64,000 nt of DNA from NCBI RefSeq assembly GCF_017994015.1, contig NZ_JAGOLP010000010.1, positions 31,490-95,489 of the forward strand, in the 5' to 3' direction. The notes below the pieces were generated by a model. The model ran no database searches. It was not told the origin of the DNA and saw nothing but the letters and a program-made list of their open reading frames with translations. Of the stretch, positions 49,186 through 56,527 are shown piece by piece (within the stretch, counting starts at the first letter, position 1; each line of letters begins with the position of its first letter). The stretch comes from Ferrovibrio sp. (GTDB lineage Bacteria > Pseudomonadota > Alphaproteobacteria > Ferrovibrionales > Ferrovibrionaceae). Made by a program: the position numbers and the translations under genes.

Positions 49186-49368
49186 ATGCCCAACTTCACC
49201 AATAAGCTCTCTGACGAAGCCCAGGTTGCCGCCGGTCAAACCACTGAACCGTTTCAGCGCAAAGCGTGGAGCAATCCTGAGATTGAAGATGCTGACATTA
49301 GCGCCATCACCAATGGTAGTGGCACGTCAGGTGTGGAAGGTCCTTCTTTTCTAAAGTCGGGTTCCTGA
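49186..49368 (+). CDS. Putative lasso-peptide precursor (A protein), 60 residues
   Basis: Starts at ATG 49186 with AGAGAGG seven bases upstream. The leader (1-43) contains Trp28-x-x-Pro31-x-Ile33, resembling the YxxPxL motif read by lasso RRE proteins, and Thr42 at the penultimate leader position. The predicted core (44-60) is GSGTSGVEGPSFLKSGS: Gly44 (core 1) and Glu51 (core 8) would form an 8-residue macrolactam, leaving a 9-residue tail with Phe and Lys as possible steric plugs. The C-terminal Ser60 suits the adjacent kinase. Four other Ser and one Thr are available in the core for sulfation; there is no Tyr or Cys. Confidence 0.75.
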   Translation: MPNFTNKLSDEAQVAAGQTTEPFQRKAWSNPEIEDADISAITNGSGTSGVEGPSFLKSGS

Positions 49369-49373
49369 ACCCG
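49358..49373 (+). repeat. 16-base palindrome over the precursor stop codon
   Basis: CGGGTTC-CT-GAACCCG is a perfect palindrome spanning the last codons and the TGA. As RNA it could form a six-pair hairpin with a CCTG loop at the end of the precursor gene. Confidence 0.5.
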
Positions 49374-49384
49374 CATTGTATCAT

Positions 49385-49423
49385 CCCGTGCGGTTTCCAT
49401 AGTGATGGGTCCGCACGCTTGGG
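49385..49423 (+). other. Stem-loop between precursor and ATP-grasp genes
   Basis: CGTGCGG (49387-49393) pairs with CCGCACG (49411-49417), and an inner CCAT/ATGG stem closes on AGTG; outer CCC/GGG can add pairs. No T-run follows, so mRNA stabilisation or partial termination is more likely than full termination. In proteobacterial lasso clusters a hairpin after the precursor gene is common and is thought to raise precursor mRNA over enzyme mRNA. Confidence 0.6.
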
Positions 49424-49473
49424 TATATTGTCGTCTATTCCCGCGCGATTGATCCTGGCGACTAGGCCAATTG

Positions 49474-50664
49474 ATGTTGAAAAGATACTGGCGAGGTTTG
49501 CCTTGGGACGGCCTGGGCTGGGCTGGGCAGAAAAAAATCTTAGGTTCCAAAGGCGATGACCGCCTAGTTGCCAGTTTGCGGCAGTGGGCTGCCGAGAGTT
49601 GGTGCAGGAGCAAACCGCTGCTATTGCGCGATACCTTATGGTTGGCCGACCGGCTGCTCTGGCCGTTGGCCGCATTGAACCAAAGCCTTGCCTTTGCCCA
49701 GGCTTTTAAGGCTGTCAGCGCCCGCCAGCTGTTCCGCGATTGCCTGATGACTGGCGCCTCCCCTTTGGAAGCCCATCTCTGGCAGCGATTGTATGGAACA
49801 CCTCACCCTCTGCCCGCCCGTATTGCGGCCCTATTAATGCTCAGGCTGGGCGACGCAGCCGGTCATCGGCTACTGGCCGATAAACTGGCCACGGCTCGAC
49901 ATTTGGCAAATATTGGTGTGGTTTTTCCAGCATTGCGCGCACTTTGCCGCCATGGCGAGACGATTAAGCTTTCTGATATTGCCATGCTAGATGGCGAGTT
50001 GTTCGTTAAGCCCCGGCATGGATCCGGCGGACACGGTGGCTTTGCCTTGGCCCGTGTAAGCGGCGCTTGGCAGATGAATCAGAGACTGGTGACGGATGCC
50101 GCCCTTCTGACGCGATTGACCCGGCTGGCACAACAGGATGACCTGTTGCTGCAAGAACGGCTTCTCGCGGCACCGGATTTGGCGGACCTGATGGTAGATG
50201 GCCGTGCGCCCGTGCTGCGGCTGGTGACGGCGCGCCTTCCGGGTGCGGCGCCTTTCCTGCACTCGGCAATGCTTTCCATCGGTCTTCCCGGCCGCGACCC
50301 TCGCCACTTCCTTGATGGCACTATTTACGCGCCTATTGATCCGGGAACCGGTCAGATGGCGGCGGGCCTTGTGCTGGGCGAGCCGGAGAACCGGATATTC
50401 AAGCTTGGCTGGAATGCAGCCCCGCTGGCAGGCCGGACGCTGCCTGGCTTTGGGGACGCGGTGGCGATTGCCTTGCGTGCCATGGCCGCCTTGCCGCCGC
50501 TTGCTTTGGTCCATTGGGATATCATCCCGACCGCCAACGGCCCAGTGCTGCTGGAAGGCAACAGCAGCGGCAGTTGGATCCTTGCCTGCCTGCCCGGGCT
50601 TTACGGGCTGGATGCAGGTCCTCTGCCCCCCCTGCTGGTGCACTGGATGCAAGCAGCATCTTGA
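49474..50664 (+). CDS. Sugar-transfer-associated-type ATP-grasp protein
   Basis: A 396-residue protein. The N-terminal ~130 residues are helical and of unknown function. The ATP-grasp fold follows with Lys180 in FVKPRHGSGGHGG (nucleotide binding) and LLEGNSSGSW (Glu362, Asn364, Mg ligands), plus LVHWDIIPTANGPV. This matches the PF14397-like group, whose reactions are mostly unknown; ATP-grasp enzymes usually join a carboxylate to an amine or thiol. It lies 105 bases after the precursor on the same strand, so a role in tailoring the peptide is likely but unproven. TTG 49471 is an alternative start. Confidence 0.78.
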   Translation: MLKRYWRGLPWDGLGWAGQKKILGSKGDDRLVASLRQWAAESWCRSKPLLLRDTLWLADRLLWPLAALNQSLAFAQAFKAVSARQLFRDCLMTGASPLEAHLWQRLYGTPHPLPARIAALLMLRLGDAAGHRLLADKLATARHLANIGVVFPALRALCRHGETIKLSDIAMLDGELFVKPRHGSGGHGGFALARVSGAWQMNQRLVTDAALLTRLTRLAQQDDLLLQERLLAAPDLADLMVDGRAPVLRLVTARLPGAAPFLHSAMLSIGLPGRDPRHFLDGTIYAPIDPGTGQMAAGLVLGEPENRIFKLGWNAAPLAGRTLPGFGDAVAIALRAMAALPPLALVHWDIIPTANGPVLLEGNSSGSWILACLPGLYGLDAGPLPPLLVHWMQAAS

Positions 50665-50716
50665 TATGATTGCTGACCGTAGTTGAAATGAACGGTATGC
50701 GGCGCCGCAACGTCGG

Positions 50717-51106
50717 CTATACAATATTGGCAAACAGCATCACGTCCGGCAGCCCTTTGAAATGTGCATCGCAGGTGAACAATTCCGCGCCTTGCTGTTG
50801 CGCCGTGGCGTAGACGATGGCATCGGCGGTGGCCAGCTTGTAGGCGCGGTGCAGGTCTGCCGCGCGCAAGGCAATTGTGGTGTCCAGCGGCACAATGATG
50901 CATTTCTGCGTATAGGCGATCACTTGGTCGGCCTGTTCCTCGCCAAGTTCGCGCAGCAGCCATTTCGACAATTCAAGCTGGACGATGGTCGGCACGATGC
51001 ACTGGGCCTTGTCCGGAAAAAGCTTGCCCAGTTTCTTGCCAAGCGCGCTGCCCGTGAGCCATTCGATCCAGGCCGAGGTATCAACCACGCACAGCTTTGC
51101 CGCCAT
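50717..51106 (-). CDS. vapC: VapC-like PIN-domain toxin
   Basis: A 129-residue PIN-domain RNase: Asp9 in VVDTSAWIEWL, Glu45 in VQLELSKWLL, and ATADAIVYATAQ with the later acidic residues (FTCDAHF). VapC toxins cut tRNA or rRNA. The start overlaps the antitoxin stop by one base. It lies between the RiPP-like cluster and ahcY. Confidence 0.88.
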   Translation of the reverse strand: MAAKLCVVDTSAWIEWLTGSALGKKLGKLFPDKAQCIVPTIVQLELSKWLLRELGEEQADQVIAYTQKCIIVPLDTTIALRAADLHRAYKLATADAIVYATAQQQGAELFTCDAHFKGLPDVMLFANIV

Positions 51107-51318
51107 CAGTAGCGGTCCTTGCGGTCACGGTAATCATCCGTACGGGCGCCCTTGGCGATGCCGGCCAACTGCTCCAATTTCGGCACCGGCATCATCAGCA
51201 CACCTTTGCCCTTGGGGATGAAGACAAATTCCTGCCCGGCCTGCCAATGCTGTTCTTCGCGCACGGCCTTGGGAATGGAAATCTGGTACTTGCTGGACAA
51301 GGTGGCGGTAGCGGCCAT
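51106..51318 (-). CDS. vapB: VapB/AbrB-type antitoxin
   Basis: A 70-residue antitoxin with an AbrB/MazE swapped-hairpin domain (ATLSSKYQISIPKAVREEQH, QEFVFIPKGKGVLMMPV) and a C-terminal tail that would bind VapC. It is probably autoregulatory; an inverted repeat lies 79 bases upstream at 51397-51420. Confidence 0.88.
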   Translation of the reverse strand: MAATATLSSKYQISIPKAVREEQHWQAGQEFVFIPKGKGVLMMPVPKLEQLAGIAKGARTDDYRDRKDRY

Positions 51319-51396
51319 TGTCTTACCTCTGAATAATCGATGGGGTTTTGGTAAGAATACAACATCCTGCCCAGGCCGTCCAGCCGCCCTATATTC

Positions 51397-51420
51397 CTAT
51401 ATAAACATTTCCTTATATAG
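51397..51420. promoter_or_regulatory. Perfect 8-bp inverted repeat between vapB and ahcY
   Basis: CTATATAA (51397-51404) and TTATATAG (51413-51420) are separated by eight bases in an AT-rich stretch. It lies within the divergent promoter region and could be the VapBC operator or an ahcY control site. Confidence 0.45.
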
Positions 51421-51454
51421 TTCTGGACAGCCCGGCATAGCCCTGCTACAAACC

Positions 51455-51480
51455 CCGCCAACCGAAGCCGGTAAACGCGG
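51455..51480 (+). promoter_or_regulatory. Leader hairpin overlapping the ahcY ribosome-binding site
   Basis: ACCG (51461-51464) pairs with CGGT (51469-51472), and CCGC (51455-51458) can pair with GCGG (51477-51480). The latter is part of GCGGAG, the likely Shine-Dalgarno for the ATG at 51492. It could modulate translation. No SAH-riboswitch consensus was recognised. Confidence 0.3.
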
Positions 51481-51491
51481 AGCATGCGACG

Positions 51492-52883
51492 ATGACTGAT
51501 TATGTTGTGAAGGATATGAGCCTGGCCGATTGGGGCCGCAAGGAACTGGATATGGCCGAGACCGAAATGCCCGGTCTGATGGCCACGCGCGAGGAATACG
51601 GCCCGACGCAGCCGCTGAAAGGCGCCCGCATTGCCGGCTCGCTGCATATGACGATCCAGACCGGCGTGCTGATCGAGACGCTGAAGGCGCTGGGCGCCGA
51701 TGTGCGCTGGGCCTCGTGCAACATCTATTCGACCCAGGACCATGCCGCCGCCGCCATCGCTGCTGCCGGCACCCCGGTTTTCGCCATCAAGGGCGAATCG
51801 CTGGAAGAATACTGGGATTACACCCACCGCATCTTCGAATGGGCCGATGGCGGCACGCCGAACATGATCCTGGATGATGGCGGCGACGCCACCCTGCTGA
51901 TCCATCTCGGCATGCAGGCGGAGAAGGATGCCTCCGTCATCTCCAAGCCGACCAATGAGGAAGAAACCGTCCTCTACGCCGCCATCGCCAAGAAGTTGAA
52001 AGAAGCCCCGGGCTGGTATTCGCGCATGGGCGCCGCCATCAAGGGCGTGACCGAGGAAACCACCACCGGTGTGCATCGCCTGTACATCATGGCCAAGGAA
52101 GGCCGCCTGCTGTTCCCGGCAATCAACGTGAATGACAGTGTCACCAAGTCGAAATTCGACAACCTGTATGGCTGCCGCGAAAGCCTGGTGGACGGCATCC
52201 GCCGCGGCACTGACGTGATGATGGCCGGCAAGGTGGCCGTGGTCGCCGGCTTCGGCGATGTCGGCAAGGGTTCGGCTGCTTCCCTGCGCAATGCCGGCTG
52301 CCGCGTGATGGTGACCGAGATCGATCCGATCTGCGCGTTGCAAGCGGCGATGGAAGGCTACCAGGTGGTGACCATGGAAGAAGCCGCCCCGCTGGGCGAC
52401 ATCTTCTGCACCGCGACGGGCAATGTCGATGTGATCACCATCGAGCATATGCGCGCCATGAAGCACCGCGCCATCATCTGCAACATTGGCCATTTCGACA
52501 GCGAGATCCAGATCGGCGCGCTGCGGAACTACAAGTGGCACAATGTGAAGCCGCAGGTGGATGAAGTTGAGTTCACCGATGGCAAGCGCATCATCGTGCT
52601 GTCGGAAGGCCGCCTGGTCAATCTGGGCAATGCCACCGGCCATCCCAGCTTTGTGATGAGCGCTTCCTTCACCAACCAGGTGCTGGCGCAGATCGAGCTT
52701 TGGACCAACCCGGGCAAGTATGACAAGCAGGTTTACACCCTGCCGAAGCATCTTGACGAGAAGGTGGCCAGCCTGCATCTCGCCAAGGTGGGCGCCCACC
52801 TGACCAAGCTCACCGATGCGCAGTCGAAGTATCTCGGCGTGGCCGAAACCGGCCCGTTCAAGCCGGATCATTACCGCTACTAA
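51492..52883 (+). CDS. ahcY: Adenosylhomocysteinase
   Basis: A 463-residue NAD-dependent enzyme that splits S-adenosylhomocysteine to adenosine and homocysteine in the methyl cycle. Motifs: [50 protein letters not shown] (catalytic Lys/Asp), [13 protein letters not shown] (NAD site), NIGHFDSEI and the C-terminal FKPDHYRY. It is full length. It heads the ahcY-kinase-tsaE run. Confidence 0.98.
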   Translation: MTDYVVKDMSLADWGRKELDMAETEMPGLMATREEYGPTQPLKGARIAGSLHMTIQTGVLIETLKALGADVRWASCNIYSTQDHAAAAIAAAGTPVFAIKGESLEEYWDYTHRIFEWADGGTPNMILDDGGDATLLIHLGMQAEKDASVISKPTNEEETVLYAAIAKKLKEAPGWYSRMGAAIKGVTEETTTGVHRLYIMAKEGRLLFPAINVNDSVTKSKFDNLYGCRESLVDGIRRGTDVMMAGKVAVVAGFGDVGKGSAASLRNAGCRVMVTEIDPICALQAAMEGYQVVTMEEAAPLGDIFCTATGNVDVITIEHMRAMKHRAIICNIGHFDSEIQIGALRNYKWHNVKPQVDEVEFTDGKRIIVLSEGRLVNLGNATGHPSFVMSASFTNQVLAQIELWTNPGKYDKQVYTLPKHLDEKVASLHLAKVGAHLTKLTDAQSKYLGVAETGPFKPDHYRY

Positions 52884-52901
52884 CTTGCCTATCCCACCCC
52901 G

Positions 52902-52923
52902 GCCAGCCCATTATCGGGCTGGC
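52902..52923 (+). other. Perfect 8-bp stem-loop after ahcY
   Basis: GCCAGCCC (52902-52909) and GGGCTGGC (52916-52923) enclose ATTATC, 18 bases past the ahcY stop and 14 bases before the next start. There is no T-run, so it may be an mRNA 3'-end protector or a weak terminator. Confidence 0.45.
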
Positions 52924-52937
52924 TGATTGGGGGCGAT

Positions 52938-55049
52938 GTGGATATTGCGGGCTTGAATATCATCTTGGGCGCGGCTGCCGCCGCCGGTCTGGTCCTGTTG
53001 GGGCTGGCCGGCTGGCAGGCAATCCGCGCCCAACGTGTTTCCGCCGCCCTGCGTGAAACACAATTGCGCCTGGCTTCGCATGAAGCTGCGCTGGCGGCGG
53101 CCCGCGCCGACAATGCCGGCTTGGCCGCCGAAGCTGATCGCCTGGCCCTGCTGGCGCAGGAGCATGCAGCGCTGCTGGGCGAGAACCAGCGCCTGCTGGA
53201 AGCCGGGCGCCAGGCGGCGCAATTGCTGGATGCCGCGCCCTTCCCGATCTGGCGCCGGGCGCCGGATGGCGCGCTGGTCTGGGTCAACCTGCGTTATGCC
53301 GAGATGACCGAGGCGGCGCCGACCGATGTGGTGGCGCGCGGCATCGAACTGGCCTCGGCGCATGATCTGGATCGCCCGCGCGGCTTGGCCCGCGAAGCCC
53401 GCGAAGCCGGCCATCCGGTGGCCGAGGAGCGCCGCTTTGTGGCCGAGGGCGACCGGCGCAATTACCGCATTTTCGAAGTGCCGCTGCCGGATGGTTTTCT
53501 CGGCTTCGCCCAGGACATCACCCCGGAAGCCGATGCGCGCGGCCAGTTGCGCCGCCATATGGAAGCGCATCTGGAAGTGCTGCGCACCATCTCCACCGCC
53601 ACCGCGATTTATGGCGCCGACAAGAAGCTGGTGCTGTGGAACCGCGCCTACGCCCGGCTCTGGCAGCTTGATGAAGCCTGGCTTGAACAGCGCCCGACTT
53701 TTGGCGAAGTGCTGGAGCAGTTGCGCGCCAGCCGCCGGCTGCCCGAGCAGATTGACTGGCAGGCCTATAAACGCGCCCAGCTTGGCCTGTTCACCACCGT
53801 GATCGAGCGCCAGGAGGAACTGATCCACCTGCCCGATGGCTCCACCTTGCGGCTGGTGATCAGCGCCTATCCCTCGGGCGGGCTGTTTTTTGCCTATGAT
53901 GACGTGACCCGGCAATTGACCTTGGAACGCGCCACCAACACGCTGATCGCGGTGCAGCGTGCCACGCTGGATAATCTCTACGAGGCGGTGGTGGTGTATG
54001 GCCCGGATGGCCGGCTGTCGCTGTATAACCGCGCCTTTGCCGAATTGTGGCAATTGGCGCCCGATATGCTGAACCACCAACCGCATATCACCGAATTGCT
54101 GGAAGCGACGCGGCCTTTGATGCAGCATGGCAATGACTGGCTGACTTGGCGCGAACAGGCCATCGACGGCTTTGCCGCGCGCCGCGCCAGCCAGGGCCGC
54201 ATGGAGCGCGGCGATGGCCGTGTGATCGACTATGCCAGTGTGCCGCTGCCCGATGGCGCCATGCTCTACACCTATATGGATGTTTCCGACTCGATCCGCA
54301 TTGAGCGCGCTTTGCGCGAACGCAACGAGGCGCTGGAACGCACCGACCGCATGAACGCGGCCTTCATCTCCAATATCACGCATGAATTGCGTTCGCCGCT
54401 CGGCACCCTGATCAGCATGACCGAAGTGCTGTCGCAGGGCATTCTCGGCCCGGTCAATGCGCGCCAGGCCGAATATGGCCGCGACATCATGCAGGCCTCG
54501 CGGCATCTGCTGCGCCTGCTGGACGACATCATCGTGATCGCCGCCATTGAGGTGGGGCAACTGGCGCTGGAACCGGCGGCCTTCGCCCCCGACGAACTCT
54601 GGGCCGAAACTGTGCCGGCCTGGCGTGAACTGGCCGAACATCGTGGCGTGGTGCTGGAGGTTGCGCCGCAAGCCGACCTGCCGGCCTGCCAGGGCGATGC
54701 GCAGCGGCTGCGCCAGGCTTTAGGCAGCGTGATGATGGCGGCCTTGAACGGCACGCCGCAGGGCGGCGAGGTACGGCTGACCTGCGGCAAAACCGACAAA
54801 CACGGCCTGCTACTCAGCATCGCTTGCCGCAGCGGCGGCCATGCCCCGCTCAATCCGCCGCGCCTGTTCGCTGATCTGGTGTCAACCGCCGAGCGGCGCC
54901 AGGGCCATGCCGACCTGTCGCTGCTGGTGGCGCGCGGCCTCATCGAGTTGCATGGCGGCAGCGTAACCTCCCTGCCCGATATGCAGGGCGTGCAAATCAC
55001 CCTGCCGATCCTGGCTGGCGCGATTGCGGCGCCTGAGCGGCCACTCTAG
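52938..55049 (+). CDS. PAS-containing sensor kinase with degenerate catalytic domain
   Basis: A 703-residue protein: N-terminal membrane anchor (~8-26), coiled coil (~30-90), three PAS-like domains (~90-205, 215-335, 345-460), and HisKA with His482 (NITHELRSPLGTLISM). The ATP-binding domain looks degenerate: where the N box should be it has SVMMAALNGTPQGG, without the usual Asn-x-x-x-Asn, and the G1 box is RSGGHA, not DxGxG. The GLIELHGG end is kept. It may be a pseudokinase or signal scaffold. The start is GTG at 52938. Its place between ahcY and tsaE appears conserved in alphaproteobacteria. Confidence 0.85.
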   Translation: MDIAGLNIILGAAAAAGLVLLGLAGWQAIRAQRVSAALRETQLRLASHEAALAAARADNAGLAAEADRLALLAQEHAALLGENQRLLEAGRQAAQLLDAAPFPIWRRAPDGALVWVNLRYAEMTEAAPTDVVARGIELASAHDLDRPRGLAREAREAGHPVAEERRFVAEGDRRNYRIFEVPLPDGFLGFAQDITPEADARGQLRRHMEAHLEVLRTISTATAIYGADKKLVLWNRAYARLWQLDEAWLEQRPTFGEVLEQLRASRRLPEQIDWQAYKRAQLGLFTTVIERQEELIHLPDGSTLRLVISAYPSGGLFFAYDDVTRQLTLERATNTLIAVQRATLDNLYEAVVVYGPDGRLSLYNRAFAELWQLAPDMLNHQPHITELLEATRPLMQHGNDWLTWREQAIDGFAARRASQGRMERGDGRVIDYASVPLPDGAMLYTYMDVSDSIRIERALRERNEALERTDRMNAAFISNITHELRSPLGTLISMTEVLSQGILGPVNARQAEYGRDIMQASRHLLRLLDDIIVIAAIEVGQLALEPAAFAPDELWAETVPAWRELAEHRGVVLEVAPQADLPACQGDAQRLRQALGSVMMAALNGTPQGGEVRLTCGKTDKHGLLLSIACRSGGHAPLNPPRLFADLVSTAERRQGHADLSLLVARGLIELHGGSVTSLPDMQGVQITLPILAGAIAAPERPL

Positions 55050-55058
55050 AATCACCCC

Positions 55059-55523
55059 ATGCCCGACCTGCTCACCCTGACCCTGCGGGATGAAGCCGCC
55101 ACTGCCCGGCTGGCCCAGGCGCTGGCGCCACGCCTGCGCGTCGGCGATGTGCTGCTGCTGCAAGGCCCGCTTGGTGCCGGCAAAACCAGCTTCGCCCGCG
55201 CCCTGATCCGCGCCTTGTGCGGCGCCGCCATCGAAGTGCCAAGCCCGAGCTTCAATATTGTGCTGACCTATGACACGCCGGCTAGCCCGCTTTGGCATGT
55301 TGACCTCTACCGCATCAGCCATCCGCGCGAAGCCGATGAACTGGGCCTGGAAGACATCTATGCCGAGGGCATAGCCGTGATCGAATGGCCCGAACGGCTG
55401 GAGGGGGCCATCCCACGCGGCGCCCTCACGCTCAGCCTGGCACTGGGCCAGGATACCAACCGCAGCCTTAGCTTCAGCGGCCCGCCCGATTGGGCGCCGC
55501 GCCTTGCCGGCCTGGAACCATGA
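55059..55523 (+). CDS. tsaE: tRNA threonylcarbamoyladenosine synthesis ATPase TsaE
   Basis: A 154-residue ATPase that drives the TsaBDE complex in t6A37 formation. It has Walker A GPLGAGKT (36-43), VPSPSFNIVLTYD, LWHVDLYRIS and the C-terminal IEWPERL. Its stop overlaps the next start (ATGA at 55520-55523). Confidence 0.95.
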   Translation: MPDLLTLTLRDEAATARLAQALAPRLRVGDVLLLQGPLGAGKTSFARALIRALCGAAIEVPSPSFNIVLTYDTPASPLWHVDLYRISHPREADELGLEDIYAEGIAVIEWPERLEGAIPRGALTLSLALGQDTNRSLSFSGPPDWAPRLAGLEP

Positions 55524-56527
55524 CCGACCGTTTGAGCCTTTCGCAAAGCTTCCTGAATCACAGCGGCTGGGGCGATGCCGAACGCCGCCCGCTGGCCGGC
55601 GATGCCTCGTTCCGGCGCTATGAACGCCTGCATCGCGGCGGCGAAACCGCCGTGCTGATGGATGCGCCGCCACCACAGGAGGATGTGCGCCCCTTCACCC
55701 GCATGGCGCGCTGGCTGGCACAGCAGGGTTTCAGCGCCCCGCAAATCCTGGCCGAAGATGCCGCGCAGGGTTTTCTGCTGCTGGAAGACCTGGGCGACGA
55801 CCTCTATGCCCGATTGCTGCGCCAGGCCGGCAATGATGAACACACACTGTATGCCGCCGCCATCGATTGCCTGCTGGAACTGCACAAGTTGGCCGCGCCG
55901 GCCGATCTGGCGCCCTATGATGTGCCGCGACTGGTGGACGAAGCCGGGCTGTTTCCCGACTGGTATCTGCCGGCCCTGACCGGCCAGCCGACGCCGCCGG
56001 CACAGCGCGCGGCCTTTGATGCCTTGCTGGCCGAATTGGCGCCGGCCGCCATTATGCCGCAGCCAATTGCCGTGTTGCGCGATTTCCATGCCGAAAACCT
56101 GCTCTGGCTGCCCCGTCGCCAGGGCAGCGCCCGGGTTGGCCTGCTGGATTTTCAGGATGCCGTGGCCGGCCATCCGGCCTATGACCTGGTATCGCTGCTG
56201 GAGGATGCGCGGCGCGATGTGGCACCAGCTTTGGCCGAGGCGATGCTGAACCGCTACATCGCCGGCAGCGGCCTGGATGAAGCAAGCTTCCGCCGCGCCT
56301 ATGCCATTCTTGGCGCACAACGCAATATCCGCATCATCGGTATTTTCACCCGGCTGTGGAAACGCGACGGCAAACCCGGCTATCAGGCATTCATGCCGCG
56401 CATGTGGGGCTTATTGGAGCGCGACCTGGCACATCCCGATCTGGCCGCCTTGCGCGCCTGGATCGATGCCGCCGTACCGGCCGATCTGCGCCGCCAGCCA
56501 CTGCCCGGCCTGGAGTACGCCGCATGA
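55520..56527 (+). CDS. amgK: AmgK-like cell-wall sugar kinase (APH family)
   Basis: A 335-residue aminoglycoside-phosphotransferase-fold kinase. Key parts: LAGDASFRRYERL, LLLEDLGDDLYARLL, catalytic LRDFHAENLLWL, and LLDFQDAVAGHPAYDL. It resembles AmgK, which phosphorylates MurNAc/GlcNAc at C1 for peptidoglycan recycling. The next gene is MurU-like, which strongly supports this. Both ends have four-base overlaps with neighbours. Confidence 0.87.
   Translation: MTDRLSLSQSFLNHSGWGDAERRPLAGDASFRRYERLHRGGETAVLMDAPPPQEDVRPFTRMARWLAQQGFSAPQILAEDAAQGFLLLEDLGDDLYARLLRQAGNDEHTLYAAAIDCLLELHKLAAPADLAPYDVPRLVDEAGLFPDWYLPALTGQPTPPAQRAAFDALLAELAPAAIMPQPIAVLRDFHAENLLWLPRRQGSARVGLLDFQDAVAGHPAYDLVSLLEDARRDVAPALAEAMLNRYIAGSGLDEASFRRAYAILGAQRNIRIIGIFTRLWKRDGKPGYQAFMPRMWGLLERDLAHPDLAALRAWIDAAVPADLRRQPLPGLEYAA

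Larger units (their letters stand above)
45005..50664. other. Candidate lasso-peptide (RiPP) biosynthetic cluster with kinase, sulfotransferase and ATP-grasp
   Basis: Six genes in two divergent units. Minus strand: HPr-kinase-like, sulfotransferase, PqqD-like, asparagine-synthetase-like. Plus strand: 60-residue precursor, ATP-grasp. The cyclase plus PqqD-like protein plus precursor pattern is that of lasso peptides; the kinase resembles the tailoring kinases of paeninodin-type clusters. A transglutaminase-like leader peptidase (B2) and an exporter are not visible. The cluster sits between HPr and ahcY and looks less GC-rich than its flanks by eye. Confidence 0.75.

Noticed and set aside
49160..49354. 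Alternative 64-residue frame overlapping the precursor
   Set aside because: It is out of frame, has no good ribosome-binding site, and lacks lasso-type features that the 60-residue frame shows.
51421..51491. SAH riboswitch upstream of ahcY
   Set aside because: The conserved core sequence and pseudoknot pattern of that class are not present; only a simple hairpin near the ribosome-binding site is visible.
51195..54671. Long minus-strand frames opposite ahcY and the PAS kinase
   Set aside because: They are antisense shadows; the plus strand encodes well-conserved full-length proteins.
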